Shown piece by piece: positions 47,131 through 56,552 of a stretch of 64,000 nucleotides of DNA. Source of the stretch: Bryoerythrophyllum caledonicum (Eukaryota; Streptophyta; Bryopsida; Pottiales; Pottiaceae); the NCBI GenBank assembly GCA_963971425.1, contig OZ020519.1:20543397-20607396 (forward strand). The letters run 5' to 3'. The notes beneath the pieces were generated by a model. The model searched no databases and was not told the DNA's origin. It saw nothing but the letters and a program-made list of their open reading frames with translations. Position numbers and translations under genes: made by a program. Each line of letters opens with the position of its first letter. Position 1 is the first letter of the stretch.

Positions 47131-50100
47131 ATGTCCCGAGCCACAAGGTCTCAACGACCTTCCCTCACACCACAGTGGGAACCGGCGAGTGAAAGGAGGA
47201 GTAGGTCTAGGGAACTCACGGAAGACACGGCAGAGGGGTTCTTGGAGGTACAACTAGAGGCCTTATCAACTCCCTTCCTCCCCTTCCCTCCATCTTTTCC
47301 TTCAACTTCATTCAATCCGGTGAACACCACCACCACCACTAGCCCACAAGGTACCCCCTCAGCCCCTACCATGGCCTCTGGTGGACCACCCCCGGTGCGG
47401 CCTCCCATTAATCCCTTGGTTCAGCCAAGAGGTTTACCCATCTTAGTACCCGAGGGCTTGCAAGCGGCGCCTATGCCACCCAATTTGCCCACCTTTAGGG
47501 GGACCAAGGATGAAGACCCCTCCGCACACGTAGAACGTTTTCTGGAGCTCCTCACGACGTGCCTCATCACCAACACCGGTTATTTCCTAGTGTGGTTCTC
47601 GTGTACCTTGAAGGACGCCGCCTACGAGTGGTATAGGAATCACCCCCCCGGAACCTTTGAGGATTGGGATAGTCTCATGAGGGCCTTCTTGGAACATTTT
47701 AGACCCGAGGTAGGTCAGAGTAATGCCCTCACAGCCCTAGCCGCGCTACGTCAAGGTCCAGGGGAGGATATCACGACCTACATCAGGAGATTCGAGTTGG
47801 TGGTTACAAGATTCGTGGGCAATCTCCTCACCAATGACACCTTAACCCAATTCTTTATCCAAGGGTTCAACAGTGAGGGAACCATTAGGGAGATTCTGAA
47901 AGTCCGCCCCACATCGTTAGACGCAGCCAAGGCACAAGCTAGGCTAATAGAGCAAGTCGATCGAGACCAAGAGCGTATGTGGAGGAAGGAAGAGCACCAC
48001 ATCCCTAGTTTTATACCTATCCATGCCAAGGGCAAGGGGCCGGCCCTGGAACCTAACCCAGGAAACCCGGGTGCACAAGTTCCCATCTGGAACTACTATG
48101 CTCCACCCTTGAACGTTAGACCACCCGTAGCTCTCCCCGAGCTCACCTATCACGAAGAGCGAGGCACCTGGAAGGAGGAGATGAAGAACGAAATCCTCCA
48201 AGGCCAACAAGGCTTTCAGGACCAATTAGCTCAACAAATCAAGGCCATGCAAGACCAAATGGCCTTGTTGATTAAAAATCAAGTCCCTAACCCCACACCT
48301 CCACCCATAGAGTCTGGTAGACATGCCTCGGGCCTATGGTGCACTCAATGTGGCCAACCAGGGCACACTAGCCCCTTCTGCACCACCCCTGCGGCGGCAC
48401 CGCAGTACCAGGCCACTCAAACCCCGTATGTGCCGCCCCATAGGAATCAACCACCGGTGGCAACTAACTATGGCCCTCAAGGCTATACACCACCAAACCA
48501 AGGTTATGGGGGACCTCCACGACCACGGTATGAAATCCACCACACTTGTGGCAAGAGACACGCACCTGGGCAGTGTTGGGTTGAAAGTGGAGTAGTATGT
48601 GGTAACTGTGGGGGTAATCACCCCACCCAAGTATGTCGAAGGCCGGACAAGGTAATTCCCATGCCTTCCCCACCGGGGAACTATCCTCAACAAGCCCAAG
48701 ACCACTTTAGAGGTGCACGTAACCCCACCACCGATAACACCCTTAGGCCACCTAGCCTCTACTATGACTACAACAATAACCGCCAAAGTCAAACTTCCCC
48801 AATGGGGGTTAATACCAAGGACGGTTACATCCCTATAAACCAAGGGCAAAACCACGGTGGCCAACAAAACCACGGTGGCCAACAAAACCACGGTGGCCAA
48901 CAAAACCACGGGGGCCAACAAAACCACGGGGGCCAACAAAACCAAGGTCCACAGGATGTGCGCTATGCCACCATGTCAAGTGACATCGTATCCACACAAG
49001 GTCCTTCCCTCACAGAGCTCAATGTAGTGTTTCACGAGGTTAGCACAACCAAGGAAGCAAAGACTTGTGAGTTACCCGCCTTGGCAGTCCAAACTCGGTC
49101 TAACCGACGGGAGCCTAGGTACTCGAGCCCCCCTCCACCCATACCAGAAGAAGATGAGACCTCGGAGGAAGATTCACCTCATTTTTCTGACCTAAACGAT
49201 ACAACCAAGGAGGCGGTGGAAGGCACTAAACAGGCCAACTTAAGGTCCTCCCATGGGACACCTAGGTCACAAACACCATTGTCCACTTCCCAAGAGCCAT
49301 GGGAAGGTCCACCGGTTCCTAGGCCCGAAGTGAATACATTCCCACGTGTCGAGGGACACGTGGGAGAAGGACCTTACAATTTATGGGCAGATTTGAGTCG
49401 TCTCAAGGCGGACATCACCATAGCCCAACTGTTGGAGGTATCCCCACCCATGAGGAAAGTCCTTAGGTCGGGCACCCCGGTGAAGCGGAGGCCTAAGGCA
49501 AAGGTGAGGTTGGCGGCTCGTGTAAAATCTGCACATCCCAACATCGAAGTCAAGGCGGTTCAAATTGAGGTCTCAATTGTGGATAAGGTGGTACCCAACG
49601 TACTTGTCGATGGTGGGAGTGGCTTGAACATCATGCCCCTCTCAACTATGGAAAAATTGGGTCTAGACATCACTGAACCATCACCATACATCATCAACAT
49701 GGCCAATCAGAGCTCGGAAGCCCCATTAGGCCAAATTAGTGGTTGTAAGGTTACCACGGGGAGTGTAGAGTATTCCCTCACCTTCCAAGTCATCCGAATG
49801 CACTCCAACAAGGAGGCATACCCCTTGCTACTAGGACGACCTTGGTTGCGAATTGCCAATGCCACGGTGGAATGGGGAGGACCACAACCAAACATCACCT
49901 ATGGGCCCCCCGAGAATCCTACTACGGTCCACATCCAACCAAGTAGGCTAGGGCTATGCCATGGTTGCATAAGCTCTTCGGAGGATGAGTCACAAGAAGT
50001 ATTGACAAAACAACCCCCCAAGAGAGTGAGGTTCGCACCACACAAGGCGGTGGATAGAGCTCAACCCTCGAGGGCCAACGAGATGCCATTCAAGAGCATG

Positions 50101-53100
50101 GGACCGGGTCTTTATGAGTGGGTTCCCACCGGGGAATTTGTAGAATGGTTGAAGGAGCACCCCACCTCGAGCGCGGACGAAGCCATATCTGTGCATTTCA
50201 TGCAGAGTGAGCTCATTGAAATGGAACCCGGGTTAGGACTTAGCCTAGTTCCCCTCCTCGATGACCTAGAACCCGCGGCGGTATTTGGAATGGACGTGGA
50301 TGGCACACAAGGGGACGAATTGGAGGTTTTGGGAGACGAAGGCCCTCTCAACCCATCTCTCCACTTCCGACGTACATCCACCGGTATACTAGCTAGTGGT
50401 TCGGGGGCAACATACCCCCAAGTTCCAAATGATTGGTACAAAGGACCTACCCAACAACCACATGTACATCATGATGATTGGAAATTGATGGTGGTCTCTC
50501 ATGAGCATGATGAAGTCCGTAGTATCAAGGTGGGCGTTGGGCTGACCGAGGAGGAGATGGTGAAATACAAATCACTAGTGGTTGAATTTGGGGACATTTT
50601 TGCGTGGTCATACAAAGACCTCAAGGGCATTCCCCCAGCGGTAACACAACATCACATTCCCCTTCTCCCGGGCACTATTCCCATTAGACAAAAGGAGCGG
50701 CGCATGAATCCGAACCTTCAGCTCATTGTCAAGGCCGAATTGGAGAAGCTCCTTCAAGCGGGGTTCATTAAACCCGTAGAGATATCCGATTGGGTCTCCC
50801 CCATGGTGTTGGTTAAAAAGAAAAATGGGAAGCTACGGGTGTGCATTGACTATAGGAAACTCAACCATCACACCCAAAAAGACCACTTCCCCTTGCCGTT
50901 TATCAACACCATCTTAGAGGAGGTAGGCGGTCATGAGCTTTATACGTTTATGGATGGTTACTCGGGCTACAATCAAATCTCCATAGCCCCCGAGGACTAC
51001 CACAAGACCGCCTTCACTACCCCATGGGGCACGTTCATCTATTTGGTCATGCCTTTTGGGCTTTGTAATGCCCCTTCCGCATTTCAGAGGGCCATGACGT
51101 ATGCCTTCTCAGATCTCCTGCATAAATCCATGACCGTCTTCATTGATGACTTTAGCACCCAATCTAGGAAGGACAACCACCTCATGTGCGTGAGACAAAG
51201 TTTTGAACGGTGTAGGCGCACCGGTATTGCCCTCAATCCCGAGAAAATCTTCCTTGCTGTAGAGCGGGGAGTCTTGCTAGGATTCGTAGTCTCCAAGGAA
51301 GGTCGAGAGCCGGATCCCGACAAGGTGAAGGTCATTGTGGAGTTAAGCCCTCCCACAACCGTCAAGGAGATACAAAAAACCCTAGGGCACATAGGATGGT
51401 ATCGGGAGGTTATCCATGACTACGCCACGAAGTCCATGCCCATTACTCGACTTATTCAAAAGAACGTGAAGTTCGAGTGGACTTCCCATTGCCAAGAGGC
51501 CTTCGAGATTTTGAAGGGAGAATTAACCACCTACCCGGTCTTGAGGCCCCCAAATTGGGAATTGCCCTTCCATATCTTTTGTGATGCCTCGGCGGTGGCT
51601 GTAGGGAGCACATTGTGCCAACCTGTGGGCCTTAAGGGCAAAGACCACCCCATTGCTTTCGCAAGTAGGCAATTAAACCCCGCCGAAAAGAACTATACCA
51701 CCACCGAACGTGAGTGTTTGGCAATGGTCTTTTCGGTCAAGAAGTTTCGCCACTACTTGTTACTCAACCCCGTAGTGTTCTACGAGGATCACATGGCAAT
51801 CAAATACCTTGTCAACAAGGCGGACTTGAGTGGTCGTTTAGCGAGGTGGGTCTTACTTTTAGAGGAGTTTGACTATACGGTGGAATACCGCCCGGGGCGG
51901 ATGCACCTTCAAGCGGATCACCTCTCACGCCTCTCAGAGGAACCCGGTATTGTCCCCATTGATGAAGCCTTGATAGATGAGGACTTGTTCAAAGTATCCT
52001 CCATTCCTTCATGGTACAATCTGGTGGCCGAATTCCTCACCACCCACCTTCTACCGGACTCATTGTCCAAAAACGAGCGTCGAAAGGTTCGCCTCCATAG
52101 CCGCCACTTTACCATAGTAGGGGGCAAACTGTACCGTCGGGGGGTGGACGGCTTGCTACGTCGATGTGTGACGTCCGTGGAAATTCCCACGATCCTCTCA
52201 GCCTGCCATGACAGTGCGTGTGGAGGACACTTCTCTGGGACCTTGACGGCCCAAAAAGTCCTTCGTGCGGGTTATTATTGGCCCACGTTATTTCAAGACG
52301 CCCATGAGTACACCAAGCGATGCGACGCTTGTCAACGGTATGCCCGAAATGACCTTCGAATGAGCATGCCACTACAAGTATCCTTGCCCTTGGTCCCATT
52401 CGAGAAGTGGGGTATTGATTATGTGGGGGAAGTGCACCCGAGCTCTTCTAGTGGGATGAAGCACATTGTGGTGGCAACCGAGTATCTCACCAAGTGGGCA
52501 GAGGCTCGAGCCGTGAAAACGAATGATGCTAATCATGCGGCCAAATTCTTGTTCGAGCAAATCATTACCCGGTTCGGATGTCCCAAAATCCTCATTAGTG
52601 ATAGGGGGAAGCATTTCTTGAACGAGGTGATCGAAGCCATGACCAACCGGTTCAAGATCAATCATCGTAAGACCACCCCTTATCACCCTCAAACCAATGG
52701 GCACACCGAACGGGTCAATCAAACCCTCGTGAACATCTTGAGGAAAACGGTCACCGATTCCAAGAGGGATTGGGACACGAAACTCCCCGCCGCGTTATGG
52801 GCTTACCGAACCACGTTCAAAGTGACCACCCATGCTACTCCCTTCTCATTGGTGTATGGCATTGAAGCCATTTTACCCATCGAGTTCGAGATCCCCTCTC
52901 TGCGAGTGGCCGTGACCGAACGATGGTCCATGGCCACGTCCTTAGCCGACCGGTTAGAACGATTGGAGGAGCTCGACGAGATGCGCCGGTGGAGCGCCCA
53001 AAACATGGAAGCCATTCAAGGAAGGAGGAAGATTGCCTTCGACAAACGGAACAAGGTCCGGTCATTGAGACCGGGAATGCTAGTCCTCCTTCAAGACGCG

Positions 53101-53259
53101 AGGAGATTGGATTTTCCAGGGAAGTTCGATGCTTTGTGGTTGGGACCCTATCTCGTGAAGGAGGTCTTCCCCAACAACTCCGTTCAACTTCAAACCCTAA
53201 ACGGCGAGGATTTCCCCACGCGAACGTCGGGCAACCGGTGCAAGGAGTACAAGGTGTGA
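47131..53259 (+). CDS. gag-pol: Gag-Pol polyprotein of element B (2042 aa)
   Basis: One ORF, ATG at 47131, with no frameshift between gag and pol. Gag core: about residues 110-280 (FLELLTTCLITNTGYF). CCHC knuckle: about residues 403-416 (CTQCGQPGHTSPFC), followed by a second Cys/His cluster CGNCGGNHPTQVC. HGGQQ repeats: about 570-600. Aspartic protease: about 828 (VDGGSGLNIM). RT: from about 1190, with CIDYRKLNHHTQKDHFPLP and the active-site FIDDF near 1337 in place of the commoner YVDD/YIDD. RNase H: from about 1480 (FCDASAVAVG, TTERECLAMV). Integrase: zinc finger HDSACGGHF...CDACQR, catalytic core WGIDYVG, ISDRGKHF, HPQTNGHTERVNQ. All core residues are visible. Processing is presumably by the encoded protease. 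A single fused ORF means that Gag and Pol would be made in equal amounts unless splicing or processing adjusts this. Confidence 0.97.
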   Translation: MSRATRSQRPSLTPQWEPASERRSRSRELTEDTAEGFLEVQLEALSTPFLPFPPSFPSTSFNPVNTTTTTSPQGTPSAPTMASGGPPPVRPPINPLVQPRGLPILVPEGLQAAPMPPNLPTFRGTKDEDPSAHVERFLELLTTCLITNTGYFLVWFSCTLKDAAYEWYRNHPPGTFEDWDSLMRAFLEHFRPEVGQSNALTALAALRQGPGEDITTYIRRFELVVTRFVGNLLTNDTLTQFFIQGFNSEGTIREILKVRPTSLDAAKAQARLIEQVDRDQERMWRKEEHHIPSFIPIHAKGKGPALEPNPGNPGAQVPIWNYYAPPLNVRPPVALPELTYHEERGTWKEEMKNEILQGQQGFQDQLAQQIKAMQDQMALLIKNQVPNPTPPPIESGRHASGLWCTQCGQPGHTSPFCTTPAAAPQYQATQTPYVPPHRNQPPVATNYGPQGYTPPNQGYGGPPRPRYEIHHTCGKRHAPGQCWVESGVVCGNCGGNHPTQVCRRPDKVIPMPSPPGNYPQQAQDHFRGARNPTTDNTLRPPSLYYDYNNNRQSQTSPMGVNTKDGYIPINQGQNHGGQQNHGGQQNHGGQQNHGGQQNHGGQQNQGPQDVRYATMSSDIVSTQGPSLTELNVVFHEVSTTKEAKTCELPALAVQTRSNRREPRYSSPPPPIPEEDETSEEDSPHFSDLNDTTKEAVEGTKQANLRSSHGTPRSQTPLSTSQEPWEGPPVPRPEVNTFPRVEGHVGEGPYNLWADLSRLKADITIAQLLEVSPPMRKVLRSGTPVKRRPKAKVRLAARVKSAHPNIEVKAVQIEVSIVDKVVPNVLVDGGSGLNIMPLSTMEKLGLDITEPSPYIINMANQSSEAPLGQISGCKVTTGSVEYSLTFQVIRMHSNKEAYPLLLGRPWLRIANATVEWGGPQPNITYGPPENPTTVHIQPSRLGLCHGCISSSEDESQEVLTKQPPKRVRFAPHKAVDRAQPSRANEMPFKSMGPGLYEWVPTGEFVEWLKEHPTSSADEAISVHFMQSELIEMEPGLGLSLVPLLDDLEPAAVFGMDVDGTQGDELEVLGDEGPLNPSLHFRRTSTGILASGSGATYPQVPNDWYKGPTQQPHVHHDDWKLMVVSHEHDEVRSIKVGVGLTEEEMVKYKSLVVEFGDIFAWSYKDLKGIPPAVTQHHIPLLPGTIPIRQKERRMNPNLQLIVKAELEKLLQAGFIKPVEISDWVSPMVLVKKKNGKLRVCIDYRKLNHHTQKDHFPLPFINTILEEVGGHELYTFMDGYSGYNQISIAPEDYHKTAFTTPWGTFIYLVMPFGLCNAPSAFQRAMTYAFSDLLHKSMTVFIDDFSTQSRKDNHLMCVRQSFERCRRTGIALNPEKIFLAVERGVLLGFVVSKEGREPDPDKVKVIVELSPPTTVKEIQKTLGHIGWYREVIHDYATKSMPITRLIQKNVKFEWTSHCQEAFEILKGELTTYPVLRPPNWELPFHIFCDASAVAVGSTLCQPVGLKGKDHPIAFASRQLNPAEKNYTTTERECLAMVFSVKKFRHYLLLNPVVFYEDHMAIKYLVNKADLSGRLARWVLLLEEFDYTVEYRPGRMHLQADHLSRLSEEPGIVPIDEALIDEDLFKVSSIPSWYNLVAEFLTTHLLPDSLSKNERRKVRLHSRHFTIVGGKLYRRGVDGLLRRCVTSVEIPTILSACHDSACGGHFSGTLTAQKVLRAGYYWPTLFQDAHEYTKRCDACQRYARNDLRMSMPLQVSLPLVPFEKWGIDYVGEVHPSSSSGMKHIVVATEYLTKWAEARAVKTNDANHAAKFLFEQIITRFGCPKILISDRGKHFLNEVIEAMTNRFKINHRKTTPYHPQTNGHTERVNQTLVNILRKTVTDSKRDWDTKLPAALWAYRTTFKVTTHATPFSLVYGIEAILPIEFEIPSLRVAVTERWSMATSLADRLERLEELDEMRRWSAQNMEAIQGRRKIAFDKRNKVRSLRPGMLVLLQDARRLDFPGKFDALWLGPYLVKEVFPNNSVQLQTLNGEDFPTRTSGNRCKEYKV
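48841..48945 (+). repeat. 18-bp coding minisatellite in the Gag tail of element B
   Basis: About five tandem 18-bp units encode NHGGQQ. Element A has a 30-bp unit at the same place, so the repeat has been rebuilt independently in the two subfamilies. Confidence 0.85.
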
Positions 53260-53403
53260 ATTGTTCACAACCTTCACGATTGGGCCTCCAAATTTTGGCT
53301 GCAACCATGGGTCATTCGAACACAAAACGTTAGAATTTGACCGTGTGCCCATGAGCAAGAGGGGGTCCTCTGCCTCTTCGAGTTGTCCCAGATGGCCGCC
53401 ATG
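53260..53403 (+). other. 3' untranslated segment of element B, weak polypurine tract
   Basis: The bases directly before the 3' LTR (CAGATGGCCGCCATG) are not purine-rich. The best purine run, GAGCAAGAGGGGG, is at 53353-53365, about 40 bp from the LTR. The same layout is found in element A, so it is a family trait. Confidence 0.4.
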
Positions 53404-55943
53404 TGTGAGCCGCAAAACCGGCCCACGAGGTTGAATGGACCGCGCATCGCGTCCATAAGGGTTAACTAGTAGTGAAAATGGGTTATCCCATTGGTTAGTT
53501 CTTGGTTTTCGATTGGATTGACCAATTAAGCCTTCCGTGCACTAAATCATCAGTGGGAGCCACATTGTGGTAACCGGAAGTTTTAGGAAGATAACCAAAA
53601 AATAAAGAAAAAATTAAAAGAATAGAAGAAAACAAAAAGAAAAAAAATAAGAAAAGATGGAGAAAACCAAAACAATAGGAAGGAAGGAAAAATGGTGAGA
53701 AGGAGAAAAGAAGGAAGAAGGAAAAAATCAAAGAGCCTCAAAGAAAAGGGAAGAGGAAAAAATAGTTTAAGGGACCCAAAGGCTTGGGGAAAAAACCCTC
53801 ACCATCATTTGGCAAATTAGCCATAACCCAAAACAAGGGGAATTCAATCTAGGCTAATTAGGTAGTATTTGCATCGTTGAAATTAGCTAGTAGCTCACTT
53901 ATTGAGATCATGCACACACATGTGGCATGGAGTCAAAGTTTAGATTTAGATATTCCTTGGTTAGTGGGACACCCACTTGTGTTAAATGCAAGGGTGGCTA
54001 GTGAATTATTGTTTTTTAGTTACTAGTTGTTTAGTGTGACCATTAATGTGCCCACCCAAAATTGGCGGCTGTGAACGACGAAGGGAACGACTTTGGGAAC
54101 AAAGAAGGGAGCAAGGGCCTTGGGGTTACCCCCTTGGAGGGCGCTCATTCGAAGTGTGTGAGATAGGAGTTAGAGAGGCGTGTGTGTAGAGAGAGAGAGA
54201 GAGGTAGGGTCCAGATTTCCCCCTCTTGTGGGCTGGAATTTAACTCAATCGTTACGAAAATTAGCGAGTAGATAGATCAGAGCGTGGGCTTCCCAACAAG
54301 CTCAAGAGCGCGCGGTTTGGAGCTGTGACGACGAAGATACGAGCTGCGGAGTGAGGACGACCAGCTGGAGGATCAGCGGCGGATCTCACTTGTCCTCAGA
54401 TTTCCCCTTGTCAGTCGCACAGTTCTTGTCCGATGAAGCTTAGATTTTAGGCGTAGATAGATCAGCGCGTTGGCTTTCCAACAAGCTCAAGAGCACGCGG
54501 TTTGGAGCTGTGACGACGAAGATACGAGCTATGGAGTGAAGGCGACCAGCTGGAGGATCAGCGGCGCACCACACACGGCCTCGGGTTTTCCCTCGTCAGT
54601 CACGGAGTTCCGGTCCAATCGAGTTGGTCTTTTAGGTGTAGATAGATCGAAACGTTGGCTTTCCAACAAGCCCAAGAGCGTGCGGTTTGGAGCTGCAAAG
54701 ACGAAGATACGAGCCGCGGAGCAAGGGCAACCAGCGGATCTCAAACGGCCTCGGTTTTTTCCTTGTCAGTCACGGAGTTTTGCTCCAATCGAGTTGAGCT
54801 TTAGGGTGTAGATAGATTAGAGCGTTGGCTTTCCAACAAGATCAAGAACGTGCGATTTGGGACTGCGACGACGAAGATACAAGCCGTGGAGCGAGGGCGA
54901 CCAGCTGGAAGATCGGCGGCGGATCCCATAGGTCCTCGGTCTTTCCCTCGTCAGTCACGGAGTATTGCTCCAATCAAGTTGATTTTTCGGGTGGAGAGAG
55001 ATCAGAGCGTTGGCTTTCCAACAAGCCCAAGAGCGTGCGGTTTGGAGCTGCGAAGACGAAGATACAAGCCGCGGAGCAAGGACGACCAGCTGGAGCAACC
55101 GGCGGCGGATCCCACGCGGCCTCAGTTTTTCCCTCGTCAGTCACGGAGTTCTAGTTGTATTAAGCTAAGATTTTAGGAATAGATAGATTAGGAAGTTGGC
55201 TTTCCAACAAGATCAAGAACGTGCGGATCGGAGTTGTGACGACGAAGATATCGGCTGCAGAGTGAAGAGCACCAAGAAGAGGAAGACGACCACAATCACA
55301 AGAACGAACACAAACACGGCAGAGGGTGAATTGAGCGGGATCAGGGAGCCTTCTTCCTTTCCCAATTGATTCATTATTCTCTTGATTGCATGTGGAGAAG
55401 GAACCCTAAATTGTCTAGTTAAAAACACTACGCGGAAGCGCTGCCAAATTTTCACTAGGATTAGGGTTTTGTTATAAATTCAACCAATTGGTGGTTTAAT
55501 TGTCATTAGTAAGGTTGGAATGGGATTACTTGTGTGAATGCATGTGAATGTGTAGTGCATGATATTAAATGAATGCATATGTTAAGTGAACACTGCTGGT
55601 CGTTGGCTGTGGGTCTAGGATTGAATCAAATGGTTAATTGAAGGCTGCCATCGTGTTAAGCAAGAAAAACTAATAAGAATACAAAAAAAAAACATAGAAA
55701 ACGGAGCCATAAGGCAAAAGATAAAGAGGTTCAAAGTCCGGCAATAAGTCAAAGATATAATTCATCCCTAATGCACTCATGATAGATAAAACATTGCGTT
55801 AAACACATCATGAACCGTTGCGATCTAAATGGGAGGTATGCATGTATGTCTTGATTGTTGATTGAACAAGGGGCTGAATCCCTCAAAGTAGGATCTTGTG
55901 TTCAAGATAAGCTTCCCACTAGGGGGGGTTTATTTGGCTCACA
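53404..55943 (+). repeat. 3' LTR of element B (2540 bp)
   Basis: Same length as the 5' LTR, followed directly by the target duplication CCTAG (55944-55948). It includes its own copy of the ~185-bp array (54284-55260). Confidence 0.96.
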
Positions 55944-55948
55944 CCTAG

Positions 55949-56552
55949 CACATGAGCTTAATTGTAGTTCAGTAATTGTGATATTTGTAGTGAAAAATTA
56001 ATTAAGATGGAGAGTGGAAGTAAAAGAATAAACAACTGCCGCATTAAAAAGGGAAGGAGAAAGGTACAGTAGAGACGATACACCATGCATGAGTCTCAAA
56101 ATTGCACGGTCCTATGCATAAGAACTGCATGAACTATCCGGAGAAGACAATAATACCACGCGTTCCTCGACTGCCTCTAAGTCTAGGAAACCTTGAGCAC
56201 GGATATCAGAAGAGGAGGAACTAGAAGCGGTTGAGGGGGACAAAACAATACCAAGTTGTACAGCCGCATCCTCCGCATAAGATGGCATGCATCCTCCGCA
56301 TCAAAGATGGCTCAACAACCTTTGAAACGAAATCAAGGGCATTCGATGAGGTCCGATCAGCAGGATTTGGAAAACGCTCCGAAACCTTTACTTGAGCCTG
56401 TGCTGCAGCATCTCCAATCTCTTGCTGCTACCACAGCGCAGGTGCATTGATATGAAATATTCTCAAAATTACTCGATGGTACTAGATCATTAAGGAGTAT
56501 GCACTGCACAAAACAAAAATTTGGAACATGATCATTTGAGAATACGTTGTAC
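55949..56552. other. Region right of element B; 3' end of the ParB-like gene probably lies here
   Basis: The part up to about 56220 shows nothing coding. Between 56220 and 56552 the minus strand may hold the last exon(s) and 3' UTR of the ParB-like gene, but I could not fix the junction after 56553. Confidence 0.4.

Larger units (their letters stand above)
43099..55943 (+). mobile_element. Ty3/gypsy LTR retrotransposon B, complete and young (12,845 bp)
   Basis: Two LTRs of exactly 2540 bp flank a primer-binding site, a ~1.5 kb leader and one uninterrupted gag-pol ORF, with CCTAG on both sides. By eye I find only two differences between the LTRs (near 44491 and 44575 against 54796 and 54880), so the insertion is very recent. 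No chromodomain is visible. The RT resembles the Athila lineage and the integrase tail resembles Tat/Ogre, so I place it in the non-chromovirus OTA-like group. It has what an autonomous element needs apart from a clear polypurine tract. Confidence 0.97.

Noticed and set aside
53000..53259. Chromodomain at the end of the element B integrase
   Set aside because: The C-terminus ends soon after GPYLVKEV-type sequence with no aromatic-cage chromodomain motif, so it is not a chromovirus.
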